Source: Emticicia sp. 21SJ11W-3 (GTDB taxonomy: Bacteria > Bacteroidota > Bacteroidia > Cytophagales > Spirosomataceae). From it: DNA of 64,000 nucleotides. Where the stretch lies: assembly GCF_024138715.1 (NCBI RefSeq), contig NZ_CP092074.1:1736001-1800000 (forward strand), read 5' to 3'. Below are positions 35,790-44,700 of this stretch, one piece after another (position 1 is the first letter of the stretch; each line of letters opens with the position of its first letter). Both the position numbers and the translations under genes were made by a program. The notes under the pieces are model-generated. The model saw nothing but the letters and a program-made list of their open reading frames with translations, ran no database searches and was not told the DNA's origin.

Positions 35790-35839
35790 GAGATTTGTCA
35801 CAGAAAGTTCGCCAGACAGGCGGACAATTAACAAATCTC
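35790..35839 (+). promoter_or_regulatory. 5' UTR stem-loop
   Basis: Outer arms GAGATTTGT (35790-35798) and ACAAATCTC (35831-35839), with an inner stem GTTCGCC/GGCGGAC (one G-T pair). It would form at the extreme 5' end of the mRNA, 15 nt before the ATG at 35855. Confidence 0.55.
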
Positions 35840-35854
35840 AAAACTATTAAAAAC

Positions 35855-36049
35855 ATGAAAAAGTCAATCTCATTAGCAGCTTTAGCAGTTGCTATCCTTT
35901 TCGCCCCTGTTACATTTGCTGCCAAAGGTGGCATTAAACAACAAGCTCCTAAAGAAAAACCGGCCAAAGTAGAGAAAAAAGAAGCCAAAGCTGAAAACAA
36001 ACCTACCGAACCAGCCAAAAAACACCATAAAAAAGAAAAGAAAGATTGA
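35855..36049 (+). CDS. small lysine-rich exported protein
   Basis: 64 residues from ATG 35855, chosen because it starts a clean signal peptide (MKKSISLAALAVAILFAPVTFA) and lies after the 5' UTR hairpin. The mature ~42 residues are almost only Lys, Glu, Ala and Pro with a His pair (KKHHKK): disordered and highly basic. It sits directly behind a two-component system and has its own promoter. It could bind anionic polymers or metals in the periplasm; this is a guess. No family recognised. Confidence 0.7.
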   Translation: MKKSISLAALAVAILFAPVTFAAKGGIKQQAPKEKPAKVEKKEAKAENKPTEPAKKHHKKEKKD

Positions 36050-36068
36050 TTTGAAGAAGAATGATACA

Positions 36069-36100
36069 AGGGGCTACCTGCAAGGGTAGCCTTTATATTT
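36069..36100. terminator. terminator between the small protein and mscS-type genes
   Basis: Stem GGCTACC / GGTAGCC with flanking AAGG/CCTT pairing, then TTTATATTTTTA on the plus strand. It overlaps the last codons of the convergent channel gene. Confidence 0.7.
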
Positions 36101-36905
36101 TTATACCTTCGGCCGTAAAGCGTTTTTTGATGGCCAGCAACAGGTCAGACCTCATACCAGAGGCTTTGGCTGAAGACTTACACCATACGCTCAGGCGCAG
36201 GGCAATCCATGAGTCCATCAAGTCTACTACCTGCACCATAACAGGCTTTAATTCATCGGTCGAAACCCGGTTTCCTTCAGATGCTGAGGCATTATAAAAA
36301 TCGGGGTGTGAAGAAGCAATCTCCTGAAGCAGCAGTATGGCTCTGTCTACATCATCAGTCATGATTTTCAGGTTGATAAGATTACACACCTTGTCATCTA
36401 TAATTGTTGAATTTACCACGTAATCTCTGGTAATAACCGCGTTCGGAACAATAATATGCCCGTTTTCAGGATTATTGATAACTGTAAACTGTAACGTGAT
36501 GTCTTCCACAATGCCCTGATTACCGTTGGGGAGCTTGATAGAATCCCCAATCCGGAAGGGCTTTGATACAACAATAAAGATACCACTGACAATATTGCCA
36601 AAGGTTTGTTGCGTTGCCAGACCAATCACTACCGATAATATACCTGCACTGGCCCAAAGCGTGGTGGCCAGTTTCTCCAGACCAGGTATAAGATGAATAA
36701 CGGCTATCAACGCCAAGGCAAAAATGACAAAGCTGGAAGCATTTTTCAGGAAACTGAAAGTAGTGGCATTGATACGCATATTGCCGGCACTGCGTAGGGC
36801 GTATCTGTTTAATGCCTTACGCGCCACCTGCGACACAATTAATGCCACAACCAGAATAATAAGAATACTTACCGAATGGAAAAAATCAAGAAACGCACCT
36901 TTCAT
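36093..36905 (-). CDS. small-conductance mechanosensitive channel (MscS family)
   Basis: 270 residues from ATG 36905; a longer TTG-started frame (36935) is rejected because the -7 box TACCTTTG (36933-36940) overlaps it. Three N-terminal hydrophobic helices include the pore helix with VIGLATQQTFGNIVSGIFIV, followed by the MscS beta domain (RIGDSIKLPNGNQGIVEDITLQFTVI, IIVPNAVITRDYVVN) and a C-terminal alpha/beta domain. The channel releases solutes when membrane tension rises in hypo-osmotic shock. Confidence 0.92.
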   Translation of the reverse strand: MKGAFLDFFHSVSILIILVVALIVSQVARKALNRYALRSAGNMRINATTFSFLKNASSFVIFALALIAVIHLIPGLEKLATTLWASAGILSVVIGLATQQTFGNIVSGIFIVVSKPFRIGDSIKLPNGNQGIVEDITLQFTVINNPENGHIIVPNAVITRDYVVNSTIIDDKVCNLINLKIMTDDVDRAILLLQEIASSHPDFYNASASEGNRVSTDELKPVMVQVVDLMDSWIALRLSVWCKSSAKASGMRSDLLLAIKKRFTAEGIKI

Positions 36906-36932
36906 ACTATGGCAACAAAATGTTTTATGCCA

Positions 36933-36940
36933 CAAAGGTA
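36933..36940 (-). promoter_or_regulatory. -7 box of the MscS gene
   Basis: TACCTTTG on the minus strand, 27 nt before ATG 36905; decides the start. Confidence 0.55.
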
Positions 36941-36981
36941 ATCTACACCTCCTGTAATTACCAAAATACCGGCTTCTGGTT

Positions 36982-37488
36982 TTATTGAATGGCAGATACT
37001 ACCCTGATACTGACCACTTCTCTTACCCAACGGGCGTGTTTTTTGTCTTTAGGCACAACGAATCGAAAGGAGCCTTCGCCTTTGGGCAGTGCCTGCCCAT
37101 CTACCTTATCGGCAATGATGATTAGCTGGTCTGTAAATTCGGGGTCCAGTTCAGGTAAAGCAAAAACTGCCTGGTATCCGTCAGCCGCTTTGGCAATCAG
37201 ATATTTGGTCAGGTTTTTGCCACGCAGCTGGCCACCAAGTGTGGCTCCGGCCTGCTTTAAGATTTCTGATACGGCAACACCACTGAACAAATGCTCTTTA
37301 CCGTCTTTGTCTCTGCCTTTAACCTCGGTGCGTGGCAGTTTCGCAAAATCAGATTCAGTAATGGTAATTGGTTTTTCAACCTCGCCTTCTACTTTCAGGG
37401 TGGTTGTCTGTGCATCAGCAAAGCCTGAAACAAGCATAAGCACCAGGATGCTGAGCACTAATTGAATTCGGAAATATCTGGTCATCAT
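36982..37488 (-). CDS. exported molybdopterin-binding-domain protein
   Basis: 168 residues with a signal peptide (~1-26). The mature part is a compact oxidoreductase molybdopterin-binding (sulfite-oxidase-like) fold: LKVEGEVEKPITITESDFAKLP, FSGVAVSEILKQAG, AADGYQAVFALPELDPEF, FRFVVPKDKKHARWVREVVSIRVV. It has no cysteine, so the Mo-ligating Cys of true sulfite oxidases is absent and catalysis is doubtful. It may bind molybdopterin or act as an accessory protein. A ModE-like palindrome overlaps its promoter, and a ModE-like regulator is divergent from it. Confidence 0.82.
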   Translation of the reverse strand: MMTRYFRIQLVLSILVLMLVSGFADAQTTTLKVEGEVEKPITITESDFAKLPRTEVKGRDKDGKEHLFSGVAVSEILKQAGATLGGQLRGKNLTKYLIAKAADGYQAVFALPELDPEFTDQLIIIADKVDGQALPKGEGSFRFVVPKDKKHARWVREVVSIRVVSAIQ

Positions 37489-37512
37489 TCGTTTGGTAGT
37501 TTTATGTAGAGT

Positions 37513-37536
37513 CGCTATATTTTTTCAAATATAGCG
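37513..37536. promoter_or_regulatory. ModE-like operator A
   Basis: 24-bp perfect palindrome with arms CGCTATATTT and AAATATAGCG and a TTTC centre. It resembles the ModE consensus half-sites CGnTATAT and ATATAnCG in sequence and spacing. The minus-strand -7 box TATATTTG (37526-37533) of the molybdopterin-domain gene lies inside it, so binding would repress. A repeat of the right half without GCG follows at 37538-37547. Confidence 0.7.
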
Positions 37537-37635
37537 TTCAAATATAGAACATTTCCTGCAAACGCAATAAATGCAGAGGCTATAAATAATCGGGTAATTA
37601 GTAATGGGGTGGGTATTTCTTTCAAGGCTTTATAC

Positions 37636-37643
37636 TATTTTTG
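37636..37643 (+). promoter_or_regulatory. -7 box of the ModE-like regulator gene
   Basis: TATTTTTG matches TAnnTTTG, 31 nt before ATG 37675; it overlaps an upstream in-frame start at 37609 and supports the later one. Confidence 0.5.
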
Positions 37644-37674
37644 TAAAAAGAGCTTTATTTTAAACGCAACAACT

Positions 37675-38040
37675 ATGCAGGAGTTACTCTCTGGCGTGAA
37701 AGACATAAAAGTGGCCGGTAGTATCTGGATTGAACGCGCTGATGGCTCAGAGCGGTATCTGGGCAAGGGGCGCATTCAGCTAATGGAACTTATCATTGAG
37801 CATGGTTCAATCTCTAAAGCGGCACAGGCCATGCAGATGTCGTACAAAAGAGCCTGGGACCTGATTACTTCTATGAACACCCAGTCAGAAAAACCCTTAG
37901 TGGCTACACAAGTAGGTGGCAAACAGGGCGGCGGAGCCATAGTAACTGACGAGGGCCACCGGGCCATAGAGACCTATAAAGCATTGCAACAACGATTCGA
38001 GGCATTTATGAGACAGGAGACCCAAAAATTATCGGAGTAA
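37675..38040 (+). CDS. single-domain ModE-like winged-helix regulator
   Basis: 121 residues from ATG 37675. It is the ModE N-terminal winged helix: LGKGRIQLMELIIEHGSISKAAQAM then QMSYKRAWDLITSMN and PLVATQVGGKQGGGAIVTDEG, the diagnostic GGxxGGGAxxT stretch. The C-terminal TOBE (molybdate-binding) domains of E. coli ModE are missing and the protein ends after the dimerisation helix. It should bind the palindromes at 37513 and 38075. How it would sense molybdate or molybdopterin is unclear. Confidence 0.88.
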   Translation: MQELLSGVKDIKVAGSIWIERADGSERYLGKGRIQLMELIIEHGSISKAAQAMQMSYKRAWDLITSMNTQSEKPLVATQVGGKQGGGAIVTDEGHRAIETYKALQQRFEAFMRQETQKLSE

Positions 38041-38074
38041 ATGTTTTATTGCCTTCAGTAAAATACTGATATTG

Positions 38075-38098
38075 CGTTGTGTTTTAATAAATATAGCG
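38075..38098 (+). promoter_or_regulatory. ModE-like operator B
   Basis: The right arm AAATATAGCG is identical to operator A. The left arm CGTTGTGTTT matches A at 7 of 10 positions, the differences being transitions. Overall 18 of 24 match with the same spacing. It ends one base before the ATG of the TauE-type permease gene. Confidence 0.6.
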
Positions 38099-38099
38099 A

Positions 38100-38855
38100 A
38101 TGGCTCAATCTATTCTCATGGACTCTTCCACCTATCTTCTGCTTTTTCTGATGGCCATTGTGGCGTTTCTTTATTCTTCTGTTGGGCACGGAGGGGCAAG
38201 CGGATACCTGGCAGTAATGGCATTGGCAGGAGTAGCGCCATCGATGATGAAATCGTCTGCGTTAATCATGAACCTGGCCGTTTCATTGTTCTCTTTTATA
38301 GGGTTTTACAGAGCGGGTTATTTCAGAGTCAACCTGTTTCTGCCGTTTGCACTGGCAAGTATTCCAATGGCGTATCTGGGGGGGACCATGACACTGCCCG
38401 ACAGCCTGTATAAAAAAATTCTGGCGGCCTGCATTCTTATATCTATTGCACGTTTGTTATACCAGTTCAGGTCTGAAGAGACCCCTAATCGCCCTGTGCC
38501 ACTATGGGCAAGTCTGTTTTCGGGCGCCGGCATCGGTTTGTTGTCGGGTATGATAGGTATTGGCGGTGGTATTATCCTTAGCCCCTTGATGTTGCTGATG
38601 CGCTGGGCAAAACTCAAAGAAACCGCGGCGGTATCGGCGTTGTTTATCTTTGTCAATTCACTTTCCGGTTTGTATGGCCAGTTATCAAAAGGGGGCATTC
38701 ATCTCACGCCAGACCTGCAATGGGCAGTAGGCGCTACCATAGCAGGCGGGCTGCTTGGGTCTTATTTTGGTAGCCGGCGTTTCAATGTTCCAACGCTCCG
38801 ATACCTGCTTGCCACCGGGCTTGTCATAGCCACTATCAAGCTTTTCTTTACCTGA
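38100..38855 (+). CDS. TauE/SafE-family permease
   Basis: 251 residues with eight hydrophobic helices in two repeats: SSVGHGGASGYLAVMAL in the first and SGMIGIGGGIILSPLMLLMRW in the second, the TauE/SafE signature. Family members export sulfite, sulfoacetate or related anions. An alternative start is at 38118 (MDSSTYLL). The gene is 59 bp downstream of the ModE-like gene with operator B at its start codon, so its substrate may be linked to molybdenum metabolism (a Mo/W/S oxyanion); this is inference. Confidence 0.88.
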   Translation: MAQSILMDSSTYLLLFLMAIVAFLYSSVGHGGASGYLAVMALAGVAPSMMKSSALIMNLAVSLFSFIGFYRAGYFRVNLFLPFALASIPMAYLGGTMTLPDSLYKKILAACILISIARLLYQFRSEETPNRPVPLWASLFSGAGIGLLSGMIGIGGGIILSPLMLLMRWAKLKETAAVSALFIFVNSLSGLYGQLSKGGIHLTPDLQWAVGATIAGGLLGSYFGSRRFNVPTLRYLLATGLVIATIKLFFT

Positions 38856-39018
38856 TTTCTTAATGGGTCAAATTCTCCTTTTTTAACACCGAAACACCAA
38901 AAGGTTTCCGGAAGCTGTTATATTTGTTGCACAATTGCTCTTTGCTTTTCCATAACTGCTGCTTTTCTACCCGGCAAAGTAAGATTGAATAATTTAACAA
39001 CCCTGTACACTTCCTTTT

Positions 39019-41466
39019 ATGAAAAGAATCTTATTCATTCTTATATTTTTTACTACGGCCCTGCAAGCCCAGCAGGCCAACCTTAAGCTCTGGTACAAGC
39101 AACCTGCCAATACCACCTGGACCAAAGCCTTGCCATTAGGCAACGGACGTTTAGGCGCTATGGTTTATGGTAATGTAAAGACTGAAACTTTTCAGCTGAA
39201 CGAATCTTCATTCTGGTCGGGTAGCCCCAGCCGCAACGATAACCCCGATGCCAAAGCCGCATTGCCGGGCATCAGAAAATTAATTTTTGAAGGTAAAAAT
39301 CAGGAAGCACAGGAGTTGGCACAGAAAAGCATCATTGCCAGAAAAAACCACGGGCAGATGTTTTTGCCTGTCGGTAATTTGCAACTGGATTTCCCCGACC
39401 ATGAAAGTTACGATAATTACAAACGAGAACTGGACATTGAACAGGCCATACAAACCACCACTTATCAGGCCAACGGAATAAAATATACACGTACTGCATT
39501 TATATCTATCCCCGACCAGATAATGGTCATTCGCCTGAATGCCAATAAGCCTAAAAGCATTTCGTTCCGCTTATCAATGAACAGCCCTTTTAAAACGGCA
39601 TCGGCAGTTCAAAAAGACGAGTTATCGGTCTGGGGGCTGGGCAAAGACCACGAAGGCGTAAAAGGCGCGGTAAGGTTTAACACCATTGCCAGAATACTAC
39701 CCAACGATGGGCAAATGAGTAGAAACGACTCAAGCCTGAATGTTGAAAACGCCACGGCCATTACACTTCTGGTATCTGTTGCCACCAACTTTGTCAATTA
39801 TCAGGATATAAGCGGTGACGAAAGCAGAAAAGCCAGGGGCTACATGGAAAAAGCAGCAAAAATACCATACAGCAATTTGTTCAATAACCATATATGCGAG
39901 TACCAGCAATTGTTTAGGCGCGTAACATTAGATTTAGGCTCAACAGAAGCAGCAAAACTGCCTACCGACGAACGCCTGAAAGCTTTTGCACAAGGTAACG
40001 ACCCATCTTTGGTGTCGTTGTATTTTCAGTTTGGCCGGTACCTGCTCATATCTTGTTCACAACCCGGCGGGCAACCCGCAAACTTGCAGGGCATCTGGAA
40101 TAATCAGGAGAATCCGCCCTGGGACAGCAAGTACACGATTAATATCAACACCGAAATGAACTATTGGCCTGCCGAACTCACCAACCTGCCAGAAACGCAT
40201 GAGCCGCTGTTTGATATGGTGCATGAGTTGTCGGAAACCGGCGCTGAAACTGCTCGCAGAATGTATGGCGTCAATGGCTGGGTGGCACACCACAATACCG
40301 ATTTATGGCGTATAAACGGAGCAGTAGACGGGGCTTTCTGGGGTATGTGGCCAATGGGCGGCGCCTGGCTGAGCCAGCACCTGTGGCAAAGGTATTTATA
40401 TAGTGGCAACAAAGCATTTCTGCAAAAATATTATCCGGTTCTAAAGGGCGTTGCTACTTTCTACCATGATATTCTGGTTACAGAGCCAACGCATCAATGG
40501 TTGGTGGTAACACCCAGCACATCGCCTGAAAACTCGCCAGCCGGTAGGCCCAACTCATCTATTACAGCGGGTGCAACTATGGATAACCAACTGGTGTTTG
40601 ATGTGTTTTCTAACCTTATCAAAGCTGCCGAAATTCTGAAAACAGATACTGAATTTGCGAATCAGATTAAAGCCAGACTGAAATTGCTGCCCCCAATGCA
40701 GATAGGGCAGTATAATCAGTTGCAGGAATGGCTGGAAGACCTGGACGACCCCAAAGACCAGCACCGGCATGTTTCGCATCTGTATGGTCTTTTTCCGTCT
40801 AATCAGATTTCCCCCTATCAAAACCCAGCCTTATTTGCTGCCGCACGTAATTCATTAATTTACAGGGGCGATGTGTCTACAGGCTGGTCAATGGGCTGGA
40901 AAGTAAACTGGTGGGCAAGGCTGCTGGATGGTAATCGCGCCTATAAACTGATAACCGACCAATTGTCGCCCGCCGAAGCGCCCGGCCGGAAAGGAGGTGG
41001 TACCTACGACAACCTGTTTGATGCCCACCCGCCGTTTCAGATTGACGGCAACTTTGGCTGCACCGCCGGTATTGCTGAAATGCTGGTACAAAGCCATGAC
41101 GGGGCCATTCATTTACTGCCTGCCCTGCCTGACCAATGGACAGAAGGCCGCGTGAGCGGTTTAAGAACCAGAGGCGGCTTTGAAATTGTAAAAATGGCCT
41201 GGAAAGACAGCAAAATAACAGAATTGGTTATTAAATCTACCATTGGGGGTAACTGCCGTCTGCGCGTAGGCAATGCACTGAACCCGGATATAACCATGAG
41301 TAAAGCAGAGGGCATAAATCCTAATCTGTTTTTCCAGACGGCGGCTATTAAAGAGCCACTGGTATCACCCAAAGCCAAAGTCAATGCCGATTTTATCAGG
41401 CAAAAATTTGAGTATGACTTGCCTACTGATGCAGACGAAACGTATGTAATATTGTTGGAGAGGTGA
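39019..41466 (+). CDS. glycoside hydrolase family 95 (alpha-L-fucosidase type)
   Basis: 815 residues with a signal peptide (1-18). The N-terminal GH95 beta domain begins [20 protein letters not shown], with [12 protein letters not shown]. The (alpha/alpha)6 barrel contains [18 protein letters not shown] (the Asn pair that activates water in BbAfcA-type enzymes), [16 protein letters not shown] (catalytic Glu region) and [14 protein letters not shown]. It should remove alpha-1,2-fucose or related L-galactose residues from plant, algal or host glycans in the periplasm. Family length is normal. No SusC/D pair is adjacent. Confidence 0.94.
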   Translation: MKRILFILIFFTTALQAQQANLKLWYKQPANTTWTKALPLGNGRLGAMVYGNVKTETFQLNESSFWSGSPSRNDNPDAKAALPGIRKLIFEGKNQEAQELAQKSIIARKNHGQMFLPVGNLQLDFPDHESYDNYKRELDIEQAIQTTTYQANGIKYTRTAFISIPDQIMVIRLNANKPKSISFRLSMNSPFKTASAVQKDELSVWGLGKDHEGVKGAVRFNTIARILPNDGQMSRNDSSLNVENATAITLLVSVATNFVNYQDISGDESRKARGYMEKAAKIPYSNLFNNHICEYQQLFRRVTLDLGSTEAAKLPTDERLKAFAQGNDPSLVSLYFQFGRYLLISCSQPGGQPANLQGIWNNQENPPWDSKYTININTEMNYWPAELTNLPETHEPLFDMVHELSETGAETARRMYGVNGWVAHHNTDLWRINGAVDGAFWGMWPMGGAWLSQHLWQRYLYSGNKAFLQKYYPVLKGVATFYHDILVTEPTHQWLVVTPSTSPENSPAGRPNSSITAGATMDNQLVFDVFSNLIKAAEILKTDTEFANQIKARLKLLPPMQIGQYNQLQEWLEDLDDPKDQHRHVSHLYGLFPSNQISPYQNPALFAAARNSLIYRGDVSTGWSMGWKVNWWARLLDGNRAYKLITDQLSPAEAPGRKGGGTYDNLFDAHPPFQIDGNFGCTAGIAEMLVQSHDGAIHLLPALPDQWTEGRVSGLRTRGGFEIVKMAWKDSKITELVIKSTIGGNCRLRVGNALNPDITMSKAEGINPNLFFQTAAIKEPLVSPKAKVNADFIRQKFEYDLPTDADETYVILLER

Positions 41467-41726
41467 GTGATATGCCAAGGCGAATACTTAGCTTACAGCA
41501 TATTTATCAACACAAAAATAAGCAGCCATACTACAATGAAATGGCTGCTAAAAGTAATGCTATCAATGCCTGAAGGCTAAATAGGTAGCAGTGTAAGTAG
41601 TACATATCTGCATAACTCAGTATAATCTTATATATATTCTCAAAAAAATACTTTTAATGTATTGCTGACACTTATTCTTTGCTTTTTGATTACATTTGTT
41701 GGTCATTCAAATTATTAGAAATTCTA
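41467..41726. other. 260-bp intergenic region
   Basis: It contains a 9-bp hairpin (AGCAGCCAT 41521-41529 / ATGGCTGCT 41541-41549) whose T-rich flank is on the minus-strand side, and the -7 box TACATTTG (41691-41698) 28 nt before the next ATG. No gene seen. Confidence 0.45.
41691..41698 (+). promoter_or_regulatory. -7 box of the ThuA/PQQ-dehydrogenase gene
   Basis: TACATTTG matches TAnnTTTG, 28 nt before ATG 41727, and supports that start over an ATG at 41679. Confidence 0.5.
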
Positions 41727-44700
41727 ATGAAAAAACAATTCAATCCTATTCTTATTCTACTATTTCTGCTTGTGAGTGCAAGCTCTTTTGCACAGCAAAA
41801 AAAAGTTTTGGTTTTTTCTTTAACAAAAGGTTTTCATCACAACTCCATTAAAGAAGGTAACCAGTTTTTTCTTGACTTAGGCAAAAAGGAGGGTATTGTG
41901 GTAGACACCACAACCGACGCCACTAAGTTTAATGAAGCCAATCTGAAAAACTACAATGCTGTTGTGTTTTTAAGTACTACCGGCGACGTGCTGAATCCGG
42001 CACAACAGGCCGATTTTGAGCGGTATATTCAGGCCGGTGGCGGGTACTTTGGTATCCATGCGGCATCAGATACCGAATATAACTGGCCCTGGTACAACGA
42101 CCTGATGGGAGGGTATTTTGCCAGCCATCCGGGCGGCAGAGTATCAAACGTGCAAAAAGGTAAAATGATTACGCTCGACAAGACCTTCCCGGCTTCGGCG
42201 CATTTCCCTGATACTTTTGAAAAAACCGACGAGTTCTATGATTTCAAATCTTTGAAAAAAGATATCCTGAAGTTTATTGTAAGGGTAGACGAAAGCAGCT
42301 ACCAGATGGGTAGAATGGGTGACTTCCACCCGATGGCCTGGTATCATGAGTTTGACGGCGGTAAAGCCTTTTACTCAAACTTTGGTCATACACCTGAAAC
42401 CTTTACCAAAGAGCCATTAATAGCAGAACACTTCTGGCAGGGTTTAAAATGGGTAATGGCAAACAAGCTTGACTACTCAAAAGCCCGCTCGGTACGCGCA
42501 CCGGAAGAAAACCGTTTTGAGCGCATTACATTGGCAAATAACCTGAACGAACCTACCGAGCTGGCTGTGCTACCTAACGGCAAGGTAATTTTTGTAGAGC
42601 GCAAAGGAGCCGTAAAAGTATGGAACCCCGCTACCAAAAAAGTGAAAGTGGCAGGCCAAATGCCGGTTTACACCAAGTTTGAATATGGCCTGATGGGTGT
42701 GGGTGCTGACCCTGACTATGAAAAAAATCACTGGATTTACCTGTACTATACACCAGACGAAACCCGCGAGGCAACGAAAGATAATTTCCTGTCAAGATTT
42801 GTGTATGACGACAAGAAAGACACCGTGGTGATGTCGTCAGAAAAAGTGGTGTTGCGTGTGTTTGTCAAACGCGATGAGTGTTGCCACACAGGTGGTTCAA
42901 TAGACTGGGACGGTAAAGGAAATCTTTTCCTTTCAACCGGCGACGACACCAACCCGTTTGCTTCAGAAGGTTATGCACCTATTGACTTTCAACCGGGTCG
43001 TGAAGGATGGGACGCCCTTCGTTCATCGGGTAATACCAACGATTTGCGCGGTAAAGTACTAAGAATAAAACCGGAAGACAACGGCACCTACAGTATTCCT
43101 GAAGGCAACCTGTATCCGGTAGGAACCGACAAAACCCGCCCTGAAATATATGCAATGGGTATGCGTAACCCATACAGAATTGCGGTTGATAAACGCAACG
43201 GCTATTTATATTGGGGCGATGTAGGCCCTGATGCCGGTAAAACTAACGACAAACGCGGCCCTGAGGGTATTGTAGAGTTTAATCAGGCGCGTAAACCGGG
43301 CTTTTTCGGCTGGCCTATTTTTACGGGCGACAACTTTGCTTACAACCACTATAATTTTGCAACCAAAGAGTCAGGCCCTAAATATGATGCAGCTAAGCCA
43401 ATCAACGATTCACCAAACAATACAGGTCTGAAAGAACTGATGCCTGCCACAAAAGCCTGGATGTACTATGGTTATGGTCCATCGAGACAATATCCTGAGT
43501 TTGGTAAGGGTGGTTGTAACCCAATGGCAGGGCCGGTGTATTATTCAGACGATTATACAAAAAATCCGAAACGTTTCCCGAGTTACTTTGATGGCAAGTT
43601 CTTTGCCTATGAGTGGATGCGCGACTGGATTTACCTGATAAGTATGGATAAAGACGGCAACTATCAGGGTATGGAAAGATTTATGCCTAATACCCGTTTT
43701 TATCACCCGATGGACATGGCTTTCTCAAAAGATGGCCGTCTGTTTGTGTTAGACTACGGTATGAACTGGTTTGCCCAGAACGAAGAAGCCACCCTGTCGG
43801 TAATAGAGTATAACCCCGGTAACAGAAAACCGGTTATTACCATGGCAGCCGATAAAAAGGCCGGTGCCGCTCCGCTAGCAGTGGCGTTTTCATCAACCGG
43901 AACAATGGATTACGATAAAGATGCGCTGAAATACGCCTGGAATTTCGGCAAGGGTTTACCTGTAAGCACACAGGCTAACCCGAAGTTTACTTTCACCAAA
44001 CCAGGTGAATACAACGTGGTATTGACCGTAACTGATGCCGCCGGAAACAAATCGTCGCAAACTACGATTGTAAAAGTAGGAAATGCCGAACCGACAGTAA
44101 ACATTTCAATAAAGGGTAATAAGACGTTCTTCTTCGATAACGAAAAAATTGCTTACGACGTAAAAGTAACCGATAAAGAAGACGGTACCCTAAGCAAAGG
44201 TATTGACCCTGAAGATGTAGTGGTAAACATCAATTATCTGGAAGGTTACGACAAAACCATGCTTGAACAAGGACACAAGGAAAATGTGAACTTTGCAGCA
44301 GGTAAACGTCTGATTGACCTGAGCGACTGTAAGGCTTGTCACTCGGTAGATAAAAAATCAATCGGGCCTGCTTATATAGATGTAGCCAAGAAGTACCGTC
44401 GCGGACAAACCGCTATCAACCAGTTGGCTGAAAAGGTTATTAAAGGTGGCGGCGGTGTATGGGGCGAACAAGCCATGGCTGCTCACCCGCAATTATCAAT
44501 ATCTGATGCCAGAGACATGGTTGACTACATATTGTCATTGAACGACACCAGAAAAACTTCTCAACCTGTAACAGGTACTTATGAAGGCGCGGCTCATAAA
44601 GGCAAAAAAGAAGGTGCGTATATCATTCAGGCTACTTATACCGACAAAGGCGGCAAAGTAATAGGCCCGCTGACAACCAGCAGATCTTTAGCTTTGCGTA

